This document shows, in pieces, positions 1-8,027 of a stretch of 64,000 nucleotides of DNA. The stretch is from Clostridium sp. (GTDB taxonomy: Bacteria; Bacillota; Clostridia; Lachnospirales; Lachnospiraceae). The stretch's first letter is position 1. Every line of letters starts with the position of its first letter. A program made the translations under genes and the position numbers. The notes beneath the pieces were generated by a model. It saw only the letters and a list, made by a program, of their open reading frames with translations, did not search any database and was not told the origin of the DNA. The DNA is taken from assembly GCA_021770825.1 (NCBI GenBank), contig JAETQD010000013.1, positions 1 to 64,000 of the forward strand, written 5' to 3'.

Positions 1-89
1 TACCATGTCTCCGACATGTTATGCTCCGCAGGATGCACACGATTCGCTTTGGAATTTATCCGCCCTCCGGTCGGACGCGAATCGGCGCA

Positions 90-115
90 GGTATAATATC
101 TGTCGATATTATACC
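90..115. repeat. inverted repeat with 10-bp arms
   Basis: Perfect inverted repeat: GGTATAATAT, a 6-nt spacer, then ATATTATACC. It overlaps the -10 element of a leftward promoter, so it could be an operator or the start of a hairpin. The bases to its left (1-89) hold no gene that I can support; they are probably the 5' leader of a leftward gene outside the window. Confidence 0.5.
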
Positions 116-136
116 ATAAAAAATGAAAAACTCCAA
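108..136 (-). promoter_or_regulatory. leftward promoter for a gene outside the window
   Basis: On the minus strand TTGGAG (131-136) lies 17 nt from a perfect TATAAT (108-113). It points out of the window and forms a divergent pair with the msrA promoter. Confidence 0.5.
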
Positions 137-137
137 A

Positions 138-166
138 TTGACACATCCAGGCATTCCAACTACAAT
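138..166 (+). promoter_or_regulatory. msrA promoter
   Basis: TTGACA (138-143), 17-nt spacer, TACAAT (161-166): a near-consensus sigma-A promoter about 100 nt upstream of the msrA start. Confidence 0.65.
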
Positions 167-264
167 GGGGAAAAGAAAACGTCTCTGCCTGCGGCATGCA
201 TAAGAACTCTTGGAGACCGCGGGCGGAACAATGGAAACGGAAAAGGGGAGTGTTCAAAGAGACA

Positions 265-792
265 ATGGAGAATAAAGTAATTTATCTGGCAGGGGGATGC
301 TACTGGGGTGTGGAAAAGTACATGTCAGGGGTGAAAGGCGTTGTAAAAACAACGGTGGGTTTTGCCAACGGGAAAACGGAGGCCCCCACGTATGAGCAGG
401 TGAAGCATGAAGATACCGGACATGCGGAGACTGTACGGGTGGAGTATGACCCGAAGGTACTGCCGCTCTCCACATTGCTTTCCCTGTTTTATAAGGTGAT
501 TGATCCCACGTCTGTGGACAGGCAGGGAGAGGATGTGGGACATCAGTACCGCACAGGAGTGTATTACGCTGCGGAGGAAGACCGGGAGGTGATCTGTAAA
601 TCCCGGGATCATTTGGCTGATAAGGTGGGAAAACCATTGGCCATGGAGGTGTGCCCGCTGGAGACGTTCTGGCCAGCAGAGGAATACCACCAGAAATATC
701 TGGATAAAAACCCCGGCGGATACTGCCATGTGCCCTTTGCCCTCATTCAGTGGGTGAAATCAGTGGAGCCGGAAAATTATACGGAGGACTAA
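265..792 (+). CDS. msrA: peptide-methionine (S)-S-oxide reductase MsrA
   Basis: Cytoplasmic repair enzyme that reduces methionine S-sulfoxide in proteins. The 175-residue product has the catalytic signature GGCYWG with the nucleophile at Cys12, and the C-terminal family motif YHQKYLDKNPGGYC, whose Cys may be the resolving one. Length fits a single-domain MsrA without an MsrB fusion. ATG 265 was chosen because family similarity begins there (MENKVIYLAGG) and a GGGGAG lies upstream, although spaced rather far. An in-frame ATG at 196 would add a basic, family-unlike tail. It stands alone between its own promoter and a bidirectional terminator. Confidence 0.95.
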   Translation: MENKVIYLAGGCYWGVEKYMSGVKGVVKTTVGFANGKTEAPTYEQVKHEDTGHAETVRVEYDPKVLPLSTLLSLFYKVIDPTSVDRQGEDVGHQYRTGVYYAAEEDREVICKSRDHLADKVGKPLAMEVCPLETFWPAEEYHQKYLDKNPGGYCHVPFALIQWVKSVEPENYTED

Positions 793-795
793 CAA

Positions 796-839
796 AAGCC
801 GCCCCAAAGCCATGAAACAGGCTTTGAGGCGGTTTTTTT
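796..839. terminator. bidirectional terminator between msrA and the AIPR gene
   Basis: GCCGCC and CAAAGCC pair with GGCTTTG and GGCGG around a short loop, followed by seven T. The complementary strand also ends in a short T run, so it can serve both convergent genes. Confidence 0.85.
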
Positions 840-3168
840 ACCAGGTAAATTCCGGTGTGTCCGGGGATGCCGCATACCAGAAAATTTCATTCTTCGGCAC
901 ATTGGCAAGCTGGCACAGGGAAGTGATCTGGCGGACTTTTGTTGTGGTATCGGAAGCCGTTCCAAGCCAGTAGGTCTTCTGGCCCACGGTCAGGCTCTTC
1001 AGGGAAGTGCGGAAATAGCCAAGGCGTGCTTCGGCAACGGTCAGGTCTTCCGTGAGCCAGTTGGAACTTGCCGTTTTCAGACTGGCATCATCGACAGAAT
1101 AATGGGTCAGTATGTATTGGACCGTTTCCTGCATGGCCTGGGCCACACTGTCCACAGGTACGGATTGCTTCTTTAAGAGAATGTATCCGGCATTTTTAGC
1201 CGGAGTCCGGGATACGGCAGGTACGGAAGGCCGGGATGCGGCAGGCATGGAAGGCTGGGATACGGCGGACGCGGAAGGCGCGGTGTTCCCAGCGGCAGCG
1301 GGCTTTCCCTGCGGTTTCAAGCCGGAGGGAAAGAAAAGCTCTGCAAATTTCTGGAGCTTGATATTGGATACAGCACCAGCACCTTTTTCTGAATTATCCT
1401 GGTCTTTCAGCACCTGAATGAGTGCCTGAATCAGGTCCCGATATAAGACATTGCTCTTAAAGAGGTTGGAATCAATCTTCTCAGCGGTGCCCGCAGCCTT
1501 TGCCTGTAAAACTACGGCCTCGGCAAAGAGCACCATGGCTTCAGGAATCTTTTCCTGTATGGCTGCAAAAGTACCCTCAAAGTGGGAAAAGTCAGGGAGT
1601 TCCTTGCCGTCAGGCATTGGGCTCATGGAGAAACGGTTAAACATCTGCGTTAAAATGGCTGCAAAATACCATTTGCCGTTTCCAATAACGGTAAGTACGT
1701 CCATATCGGCCTCTTTCATTTTCCGTCTCTGTGCTTCATATTCTAAAGCAGTCCGGTGGGCAAACCAGACGGCGCCGTAGTGCCGCCGGAAAAATTCCTC
1801 TGCGGCTGTGCCATCGGCTTCCATCCAACCGTCCACGAAAACCGTTTTATTGGCAAAGAAAGCCCCGCTTTCTTCCTGGCGGACCTTTAAGAGCTCATTG
1901 GTGCCCTGGCTTCGTGCTTCTCCGGGCTCCCCGGCGCAGGCCATTCTGGCTCTGGAAAACTGTACCAAATCCAGAGCACGGTAAAGTCCGGCGCCTTCTC
2001 CGCGCCGCACCAACTGGAACAGTTCCTTGTCCGTCTCATGTTTTTCCGCCAGATAGTCAACCAGCTTTTTGGAGAACGGCGTGGTAAACGCAATGTCTTC
2101 CATTTTAATCGGTTTCTGGCGGTTTAAGGATATGCTGATTTCCTTGGATTTCTGTTGGGAAATATCCTGCTGCTCCGGGGTAGCCGCCTTGGGGGTATAG
2201 ATAATGCGGAGCATGACCTGGGCGGTTTTGGCCCGCGCAAGCACATCCTTTTTGGATTTATCCTGTTCCAGCTCAAAAAAGAACTTGGCCGAGGTGCTGA
2301 TGGTCTGGGCGCCGTTGATGACAGAAAAGTCCGGGAGCTTATCCGTCCCGATGGTTCCAAGAAGAAGACTTTCCGCATGCTTTAACTGGAATCCGGGATT
2401 GTCTACCAGGATGGTAATTCCATTATTTTTAAACCAGAAATACTCCGGCTCTTCCTCCAGGGTCTGCCGGATGGACTGGTCAACGCCCAGGGTTTCACTG
2501 ATACCGAACCGGACATTGTTTTTAAAAAGCCGGTCTCCGATCAGATTATAGAGTTCTGCCAGTTGGAACAGGTCAATGGTCAGGACAATGGCTCTGGGGA
2601 GGGAAACAGCGGCTTCCTTTTCTGGCTCGGCTGTGGGCTCCAGGTTGATGTTTCCGGATAGGGGAGGCATTTGTATGATTTCATGGCGACGGATGTTTTT
2701 AAGCTTCACATTCTGGGCCTCGCAGGACGGGTCCAGAACGTAGGTGCAGCGGAGAATCAGCCTGGTATTTTTGGCCTCCTTCCGGGCGGTGGTCAGGATG
2801 GGTAATTTATACGTCTGGATGAAGGTCTGTTCCAGAAGAACCCGGTCCCTCATGTTCCTGACGAAAAAGACCAGATGGAGCACAGAGGTATCCGAGGTTT
2901 GTACCAGGGCAGGAATCTGTGCCTGAACCTGTTTAAGGAGTCCGTCGGGAGAAGAGGAGAAAACGGCAAATACCAGCTTCTCTTTTCCGTCCAGTGTCAT
3001 TTTGACCGAGGTGGAGACCTGATTCTGGTCCGTCCGGGCCAGGGCATCCAACTCCGTCAAAGCTTCCGGGGTGTTCTCCCAGTCCTCCTCGCAGTCAATC
3101 TCCCGGTTTACAAGTATCTGTTTGATATAATTCAGAATGGATTCCATTCTCTTTATCTGATGCATCAT
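838..3168 (-). CDS. AIPR-family (abortive infection phage resistance) protein with extra C-terminal domain
   Basis: A 776-residue protein, probably cytoplasmic. Residues about 196-560 match the AIPR family (known for phage abortive infection; biochemical activity not known to me): the NVRFG-type block near 219, FWFKNNGITI near 244-253 and the VINGAQTI block near 283-290. Residues about 618-660 form a Pro/Ala/Ser-rich linker with repeated SxPSxPA units. Residues about 661-776 are a separate domain that I do not recognise (QKTYWLGTASDTTTK near 730). Translation starts at 3168 (ATGATG with GGAG upstream); an ATG at residue 8 is an alternative. It lies 18 nt downstream of the FRG gene, so the two are very likely co-transcribed. 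A role in phage defence is inferred from family and partner. Confidence 0.85.
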   Translation of the reverse strand: MMHQIKRMESILNYIKQILVNREIDCEEDWENTPEALTELDALARTDQNQVSTSVKMTLDGKEKLVFAVFSSSPDGLLKQVQAQIPALVQTSDTSVLHLVFFVRNMRDRVLLEQTFIQTYKLPILTTARKEAKNTRLILRCTYVLDPSCEAQNVKLKNIRRHEIIQMPPLSGNINLEPTAEPEKEAAVSLPRAIVLTIDLFQLAELYNLIGDRLFKNNVRFGISETLGVDQSIRQTLEEEPEYFWFKNNGITILVDNPGFQLKHAESLLLGTIGTDKLPDFSVINGAQTISTSAKFFFELEQDKSKKDVLARAKTAQVMLRIIYTPKAATPEQQDISQQKSKEISISLNRQKPIKMEDIAFTTPFSKKLVDYLAEKHETDKELFQLVRRGEGAGLYRALDLVQFSRARMACAGEPGEARSQGTNELLKVRQEESGAFFANKTVFVDGWMEADGTAAEEFFRRHYGAVWFAHRTALEYEAQRRKMKEADMDVLTVIGNGKWYFAAILTQMFNRFSMSPMPDGKELPDFSHFEGTFAAIQEKIPEAMVLFAEAVVLQAKAAGTAEKIDSNLFKSNVLYRDLIQALIQVLKDQDNSEKGAGAVSNIKLQKFAELFFPSGLKPQGKPAAAGNTAPSASAVSQPSMPAASRPSVPAVSRTPAKNAGYILLKKQSVPVDSVAQAMQETVQYILTHYSVDDASLKTASSNWLTEDLTVAEARLGYFRTSLKSLTVGQKTYWLGTASDTTTKVRQITSLCQLANVPKNEIFWYAASPDTPEFTW

Positions 3169-3186
3169 GGTTTATCTGCTCCGTTT

Positions 3187-4326
3187 CTATTTAAGTTGTA
3201 TCTGCAGGGAATCGCCTGAAAATTCTCCCAGCCCATACTGCCGGGCGGCATCGGAAAACTGCCGGATCAGGGCATTGTACCTGGAAACCACTTCTTTGAG
3301 CGTCTCACTGCTTACGGGCGCCTCTTCCTTTGGCGGCACTTCCCGGATGTCTCCGATGAATTCCAAAAGTCCTCTCCGGTAGCTGTCTGCCACATGCTCA
3401 ATGTACATAAGAATCTGTTCCGGATTCTCTGTCCCGGCCCGCTTCTGCTGGATGGCATAGTGCAGATAATAGCTCAATTCCTTATCCAGATGCCGGATGG
3501 CATGGTTTAATTCATTTTGGCAGTTGAAATCTTCTGTGTTCAGTTTCTGGCTTTTACTGCTCAATTCCTCCACCAGATTGATGATTTCCGGGTAAATACT
3601 TCCCGTATGAATCCCGAAGAGCTGTTTTAAATCCCGGCGAATCTGCAGCTTGGCCTCCCGGGGAATGAGAATTCCGTAGCTCATGTATTCCGGAAGACTT
3701 TCCGGCTCATCCCCTGGAAACAGGATGAAAGCCCCCTGCTGGGCGATGATGCGGTTGTTTAATTTGGCATGGTCAATGAATTTGTGGTTCTTCTCGAAAA
3801 GAGTTTTATTCTGATACCATGGCTTGTCCCGGTTGATGATGGCATCGTAGTTGTCGTTGGTGTTCTGGGCGCTGGGACTGAAAATTTCATCCACAAAAAA
3901 CACAAATACCATACCGTCCTTATCGTCCATGGAGTCCTCTTTGTTGTGATAGTAGGGGGTTACGGCAAAATAGAGGGCTGTCAGGCAATTGTAGGAAACG
4001 TCCAGCAGACGGCTCGGAAACTCTCCGTGCTGTGCATCAATGGCGTTATCCAGATACCGCTTTTCCCCGGAAAGCTTGTTCTGACGCATGGTGTCAAACA
4101 GGCTCTTTTCAAAAAAGGGATTGCCGTCCATGACGCCCTTCCGGAAAATATTGGGCCTGCATGGCAGCGGATAGCAGTCAGGCTCTCCGCGGTATACAAA
4201 GGTGGAATTCCCCTGATTTCGTGCCTTAATATATTCATTGACCCGCCCAATGTAGTCGGAAACATTGGTGATGGCTGTGGTTTGTATATGTTTTTCTTTT
4301 GGAAGGCTGTTGTTTGAGTGGACCAT
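3187..4326 (-). CDS. FRG-domain protein, first gene of the FRG-AIPR module
   Basis: A 379-residue soluble protein. The FRG domain is shown by FVYRGEP at residues 43-49 (the F-x-RG motif that names the family) and QHGEFPSRLLDVS at 99-111, followed by a helical stretch (CLTALYFAV), as in other members. The domain's activity is not established; FRG proteins often occur near phage-defence genes. The C-terminal half is helical and charged, without a domain I recognise. The start at 4326 is well supported by GGGGAGGAGG upstream. It precedes the AIPR gene by 18 nt on the same strand, suggesting a two-component system in which FRG could be sensor, effector or modifier (inference). Confidence 0.85.
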   Translation of the reverse strand: MVHSNNSLPKEKHIQTTAITNVSDYIGRVNEYIKARNQGNSTFVYRGEPDCYPLPCRPNIFRKGVMDGNPFFEKSLFDTMRQNKLSGEKRYLDNAIDAQHGEFPSRLLDVSYNCLTALYFAVTPYYHNKEDSMDDKDGMVFVFFVDEIFSPSAQNTNDNYDAIINRDKPWYQNKTLFEKNHKFIDHAKLNNRIIAQQGAFILFPGDEPESLPEYMSYGILIPREAKLQIRRDLKQLFGIHTGSIYPEIINLVEELSSKSQKLNTEDFNCQNELNHAIRHLDKELSYYLHYAIQQKRAGTENPEQILMYIEHVADSYRRGLLEFIGDIREVPPKEEAPVSSETLKEVVSRYNALIRQFSDAARQYGLGEFSGDSLQIQLK

Positions 4327-4373
4327 AATACGCCTCCTCCCCTGGACCGCTCGGTGAATGTATAACTATTAAA

Positions 4374-4402
4374 AGTATATCGGATATGGGAGGAAATATC
4401 CA
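4374..4402 (-). promoter_or_regulatory. candidate promoter of the FRG-AIPR operon
   Basis: Minus strand TGGATA (4397-4402), 17-nt spacer, TATACT (4374-4379). The -35 is weak, so basal expression may be low. Confidence 0.4.
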
Positions 4403-4431
4403 GAGAAAATGGAAAAGAAAAGTGCTCCATC

Positions 4432-4460
4432 TTGTATTCTGAAGAAAAGTAAAGTATAAT
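4432..4460 (+). promoter_or_regulatory. promoter of the pilin-like / DMT gene pair
   Basis: TTGTAT (4432-4437), 17-nt spacer, perfect TATAAT (4455-4460). It is divergent from the FRG-AIPR promoter. Confidence 0.6.
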
Positions 4461-4505
4461 CGTTGGGAGAAATTGGAGAAATATACTGGAAAAGGAATAT
4501 TTGTG

Positions 4506-4943
4506 TTGAAAAAGAGAGAACAGGGAGGACGAAGCGGTTATACTTTGGTGGAGCTTATGGTTGTGATTACCATAATGGCCATCCTGGCGTCAGTGTCGGC
4601 AGGAGTATATGCCGGATATGTAAAGAAAGCAAAGATGTCCAGGCTCTATGAAACGGCCCACCAGATCATTCAGGCTCTGGAGATCTGTGAGGCAGAATAT
4701 GGAGATGCGACAGACACAAGCGGAAGACATTACTGGACGGACGCATACTTAAAGCCGCCCAACCATCCGGACAGTATTCTGTACCCATATGTGGGTGACA
4801 TAACAAAGGACTGTACAGAATATTCCCTGAAAATAGGGAAAAGCGGCGGCGGTGGATACCGAGTCACCGGATTCACATATAAAACAGACCAGTATGTTGT
4901 GCAGTGGAACAGGACATCAGGAATTACGATAAAGGAGAAATAG
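4506..4943 (+). CDS. type IV prepilin-like protein (class III signal)
   Basis: About 145 residues. The N-terminus KKREQGGRSG-YTLVELMVV followed by a hydrophobic stretch (ITIMAILASVSAGVYAG) is a classical prepilin leader: short basic leader, cleavage after Gly, Glu at mature position 5, then the pilin helix. The rest is a small globular domain with a Gly-rich KSGGGGYR loop. The start is probably TTG 4506 (or GTG 4503) after AAAGGA at 4491; a TTG at 4473 gives an implausibly long leader. No prepilin peptidase, ATPase or other pilin lies nearby, so it is an orphan pseudopilin whose assembly machine would be elsewhere. The next gene starts one base after its stop. Confidence 0.75.
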   Translation: MKKREQGGRSGYTLVELMVVITIMAILASVSAGVYAGYVKKAKMSRLYETAHQIIQALEICEAEYGDATDTSGRHYWTDAYLKPPNHPDSILYPYVGDITKDCTEYSLKIGKSGGGGYRVTGFTYKTDQYVVQWNRTSGITIKEK

Positions 4944-4944
4944 A

Positions 4945-5826
4945 ATGGAAAGACATACAATGACAGGACATCTGGCGGCAGTTCTGACAGCCGTGCTGTG
5001 GGGAACCACCTTTATTTCAACAAAAATTCTTCTGGTGGATTTTAATCCGGTGGAAATCCTGTTTATTCGGTTCATCATGGGATATATCGCTCTCAGCCTG
5101 GCGGCCAGAGAGCGCATCCCCTTTACGGGATGGAAAGAGGAACTTCCCTTTATTGCGGCAGGAATCAGCGGCATCACCCTGTATTACCTGTTTGAAAATA
5201 TGGCTCTTACTTATACACTGGCTTCCAATGTGGGCGTTGTTGTTTCGGCAGCGCCGCTTTTTACGGCAATTCTCATTCATTTGGTGTACAAAGAAGAAAA
5301 ATTCCAGCCCAGTTTCCTGGTAGGATTTGTGGTCTCCATGGCCGGAATCTGTCTCATAAGCTTCAACGGTTCAAAGATGGAGCTGAATCCCGTTGGGGAC
5401 CTTTTATCGGTGGCAGCAGCCATTCTGTGGTCCTTTTATTCTGTGTTCACAAGAAAAATCAGCGGATACGGATATTCCACGGTTGTGATGACCAGACGGA
5501 TTTTCTTTTACGGAATCCTGTTCATGATCCCTTCCCTGCCGTTTTTTGACTGTAAGCTGGGGCTTGGGCGGTTTGCCAATCCGGTGTATGTATTCAACCT
5601 GGTCTTCCTCGGTATGGGAGCCTCAGCTCTCTGCTTTGTCACATGGAATTATGCAGTCCGGGTGCTTGGAGCCATTAAAACCAGTGTGTACATTTACATG
5701 GTTCCCGTCATTACCGTGGTCACTTCCATGATCGTTCTCCATGAAAAAATCACACCTCTTGCAGCCATCGGAACGGTTCTCACTCTGGCCGGACTGATTC
5801 TCTCCGAATGGAAACATAAAATATAA
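4945..5826 (+). CDS. DMT-superfamily (EamA) transporter
   Basis: A 293-residue inner-membrane protein of about ten hydrophobic helices, with the two repeated EamA halves (first half beginning HLAAVLTAVLWGTTF, second half PVGDLLSVAAAILWSFYSVFTRK). Family members are mostly metabolite or drug exporters; the substrate cannot be read from sequence. The ribosome binding site AAAGGAG lies inside the last codons of the pilin-like gene and the ATG is one base past that stop, so the two are translationally coupled, an odd pairing with no obvious functional link. Confidence 0.9.
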   Translation: MERHTMTGHLAAVLTAVLWGTTFISTKILLVDFNPVEILFIRFIMGYIALSLAARERIPFTGWKEELPFIAAGISGITLYYLFENMALTYTLASNVGVVVSAAPLFTAILIHLVYKEEKFQPSFLVGFVVSMAGICLISFNGSKMELNPVGDLLSVAAAILWSFYSVFTRKISGYGYSTVVMTRRIFFYGILFMIPSLPFFDCKLGLGRFANPVYVFNLVFLGMGASALCFVTWNYAVRVLGAIKTSVYIYMVPVITVVTSMIVLHEKITPLAAIGTVLTLAGLILSEWKHKI

Positions 5827-5834
5827 AATAGTAC

Positions 5835-5863
5835 TTGCAGAATAAAATAAAAGAGAGTATAAT
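5835..5863 (+). promoter_or_regulatory. promoter of the DAACS symporter gene
   Basis: TTGCAG (5835-5840), 17-nt spacer, TATAAT (5858-5863), about 80 nt before the start codon. Confidence 0.65.
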
Positions 5864-5941
5864 ACTCGGGATATTTGGGCGGGTATTTAGGAGGTACAGT
5901 AACCGCTCATCTATAATATAAATTAATATAGGAGAGAAGAC

Positions 5942-7288
5942 ATGGAGAATCAAAAGAAAAAAACTAACTCACTTGCCACCAGAATGGGAATTTCTCTTGT
6001 ATGCGGTATCGTTGCCGGTGTGCTGCTTATGTTTCTCAGAGAATCCCTTAACAGCTCAGGGCAGGGAGAACTCTGGAACACCATCAACAGCATCCTTTTC
6101 CAGGACATCACAGCCCAGGGAGCGGAAAGCGCGCTTGGTATCTTTTACATCGTGGGCCAGTTATTTATCCGCGCCCTTCAGCTTGTAATCGTACCGATGG
6201 TATTCACTTCCATTACTCTTGCAATCGGACAGATTTCCGATACAAAGGCCCTTGGAAGAATTTCCTTTAAGACCATTGCCGGTTTCCTGATCTGTTCCTT
6301 CTTTGCACTGGTATTTGCATGTGTGGCAGGAATTCTTGTTTACAATGCAGGATTCTTTAACATTCAGGTGGAAGGCCTGGAAGGCACTGCCGGATCCACC
6401 GGTTCCAACCCCTTAAATGTGGTGTTAAACGTGGTTCCGTCCAACATTACTTCCACGTTTTCCAGCAACACTGCCGTTCTTTCCATTGTATTCCTGGCAG
6501 TTTCCCTTGGTCTCTGCATGAATGTGCTGGGCGATGAGAAGACAGGAACCTTAAAGAAGCTGATTCAGGAAGTAAATGATATCGTTGTGGTATTCTTAAA
6601 CTACGTGGTAACAAAGTTCGGACCCGTTGCTATCTTCGTTTTGCTTTCCAGAACCTTTGCCACATACGGAATCAACCATCTGAAACCGGCTCTGGCTTAC
6701 GTGGTAGTGACCGTTATTCTGCTTCTTGTTTTCCTGTTTGTGGGCTATCCGATTTTCGTTGCTTTGAGTGCAAAGGTAAATCCGATGAAATTTGCAAACA
6801 AGATCATCAAGGTTGCAGTATTCGGATTCTCCACTTCTTCCAGTGCAGCGACTCTTCCGTTAAACATCAAGACCACCACAGAAGAGCTTGGTGTGGATGA
6901 GAAAATTGCCGCCTTTGTACTTCCGCTTGGTATGACCATCAACATGAACGGTACTGCCATCATGCAGGTGGTTGCAACCCTGTTCATCGCAGGCTGTGCC
7001 GGCTACGATGTTACAATCTCTCAGTTGATCGTCATTGCCCTCCTGGCATTGATTGCATCCGCAGGAACCCCGGCAGCTCCCGGTGCAGGCGCTATTATCC
7101 TGTTCACCATCCTGTCCGGTATCGGCTTTGTCAATGACGGCGCCCTTCTGGCTTACAGCCTGATTCTCGCCATCAACCGTCCAATTGAGATGCTGGTAAC
7201 CGCCTTAAACGTTGTGGGCGATTCTGCAACCAGTATCTATGTTGCCAAGTCCGAAGGAATGCTGGACGAAAACAAATACAATGCTTAA
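5942..7288 (+). CDS. dicarboxylate/amino acid:cation symporter (DAACS family)
   Basis: A 448-residue inner-membrane symporter related to GltP/DctA/SstT, taking up acidic or neutral amino acids or C4-dicarboxylates with Na+ or H+. The reentrant-loop motif SFSTSSSAATLP lies near residue 297, NMNGTAIMQ replaces the NMDGT cation-binding motif, and ASAGTPAAPGAG forms the second hairpin region. The Asp-to-Asn change in NMDGT may alter ion coupling (inference). A GGAGAG precedes the ATG. It is monocistronic: own promoter upstream, strong terminator downstream. Confidence 0.93.
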   Translation: MENQKKKTNSLATRMGISLVCGIVAGVLLMFLRESLNSSGQGELWNTINSILFQDITAQGAESALGIFYIVGQLFIRALQLVIVPMVFTSITLAIGQISDTKALGRISFKTIAGFLICSFFALVFACVAGILVYNAGFFNIQVEGLEGTAGSTGSNPLNVVLNVVPSNITSTFSSNTAVLSIVFLAVSLGLCMNVLGDEKTGTLKKLIQEVNDIVVVFLNYVVTKFGPVAIFVLLSRTFATYGINHLKPALAYVVVTVILLLVFLFVGYPIFVALSAKVNPMKFANKIIKVAVFGFSTSSSAATLPLNIKTTTEELGVDEKIAAFVLPLGMTINMNGTAIMQVVATLFIAGCAGYDVTISQLIVIALLALIASAGTPAAPGAGAIILFTILSGIGFVNDGALLAYSLILAINRPIEMLVTALNVVGDSATSIYVAKSEGMLDENKYNA

Positions 7289-7303
7289 GTCAAAGTAAGA
7301 ACT

Positions 7304-7343
7304 CACGGCCGGAAACCGCCTTATGGCTTCCGGCCTCTTTTTA
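7304..7343 (+). terminator. terminator after the DAACS symporter
   Basis: GGCCGGAA and TTCCGGCC arms around a short loop, then TCTTTTT. Confidence 0.85.
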
Positions 7344-7370
7344 AATAACAGCATGAAACGGGGGAAAACC

Positions 7371-8015
7371 ATGGAATTTACCTTGATTGATATGGAGACA
7401 TGGGAGAGGAAATCCCATTTTGAATATTACCGGACAAAGCTAAAATGCGGCTACCATGTGACCGTACCGGTGGATGTGACCCATCTCAGGGAGGAAACAA
7501 AGAAAAAACATCTGAAATTCTTTCCGGCCTTCGTATACTGTGTATCCAGGGTCATAAAAGAGCAGAAGGAATTCCGCATGGCCCTGGATTCGCAGGGACG
7601 TCCGGGATATTTTGGCTGCCTGCACCCCAACTACACGATCTTCCATGAGGATGACCACACTTTTTCCGATCTCTGGACAGAGCATAACGACGATTTTCAT
7701 GTGTTTTACCGGAACATGACAGCGGACATGGAGGCTTACCGGGACAAAAAGGGAGTAAAAATCAAGGAGGGGCAGCCAAGAAATTTTTACTGCATCTCCT
7801 GTGTTCCATGGCTTCCTTTCACTGGGTACGAGGCCTATGTTCAGGAGAACATTCCGCAGTTTTTCCCCATTATTGTGTACGGCGCCTTTAAAGAAGAGGG
7901 AGGAAGAACCACGGTTCCGTTCTGCCTAAGCATCGCCCATGCGGCCGCCGATGGCTACCACACATCCATGTTTTTTAAGAGGCTCCAGGAAATTCTGGAC
8001 GAAATCATTTTGTAG
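7371..8015 (+). CDS. CatA-like O-acetyltransferase (chloramphenicol acetyltransferase family)
   Basis: A 214-residue cytoplasmic protein matching type A CAT across its length (MEFTLIDMETWERKSHFEYY start, NFYCISCVPWLPFTGY middle). Known enzymes move acetyl from acetyl-CoA to chloramphenicol. The active-site motif HHxxxDG appears as AHAAADG near residues 188-195: the catalytic second His and the Asp remain, but the first His is Ala. It may thus act on another acceptor; resistance should not be assumed. ATG 7371 follows GGGGGA; an upstream in-frame start would lie inside the preceding terminator. The dus gene follows by 12 nt, so they are probably co-transcribed. Confidence 0.85.
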   Translation: MEFTLIDMETWERKSHFEYYRTKLKCGYHVTVPVDVTHLREETKKKHLKFFPAFVYCVSRVIKEQKEFRMALDSQGRPGYFGCLHPNYTIFHEDDHTFSDLWTEHNDDFHVFYRNMTADMEAYRDKKGVKIKEGQPRNFYCISCVPWLPFTGYEAYVQENIPQFFPIIVYGAFKEEGGRTTVPFCLSIAHAAADGYHTSMFFKRLQEILDEIIL

Positions 8016-8027
8016 AGGAAGCGCACG

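Noticed and set aside
1-89. Possible riboswitch or coding tail at the window start
   Set aside because: No aptamer motif I can recognise and no frame with family likeness; probably the leader of a gene outside the window.
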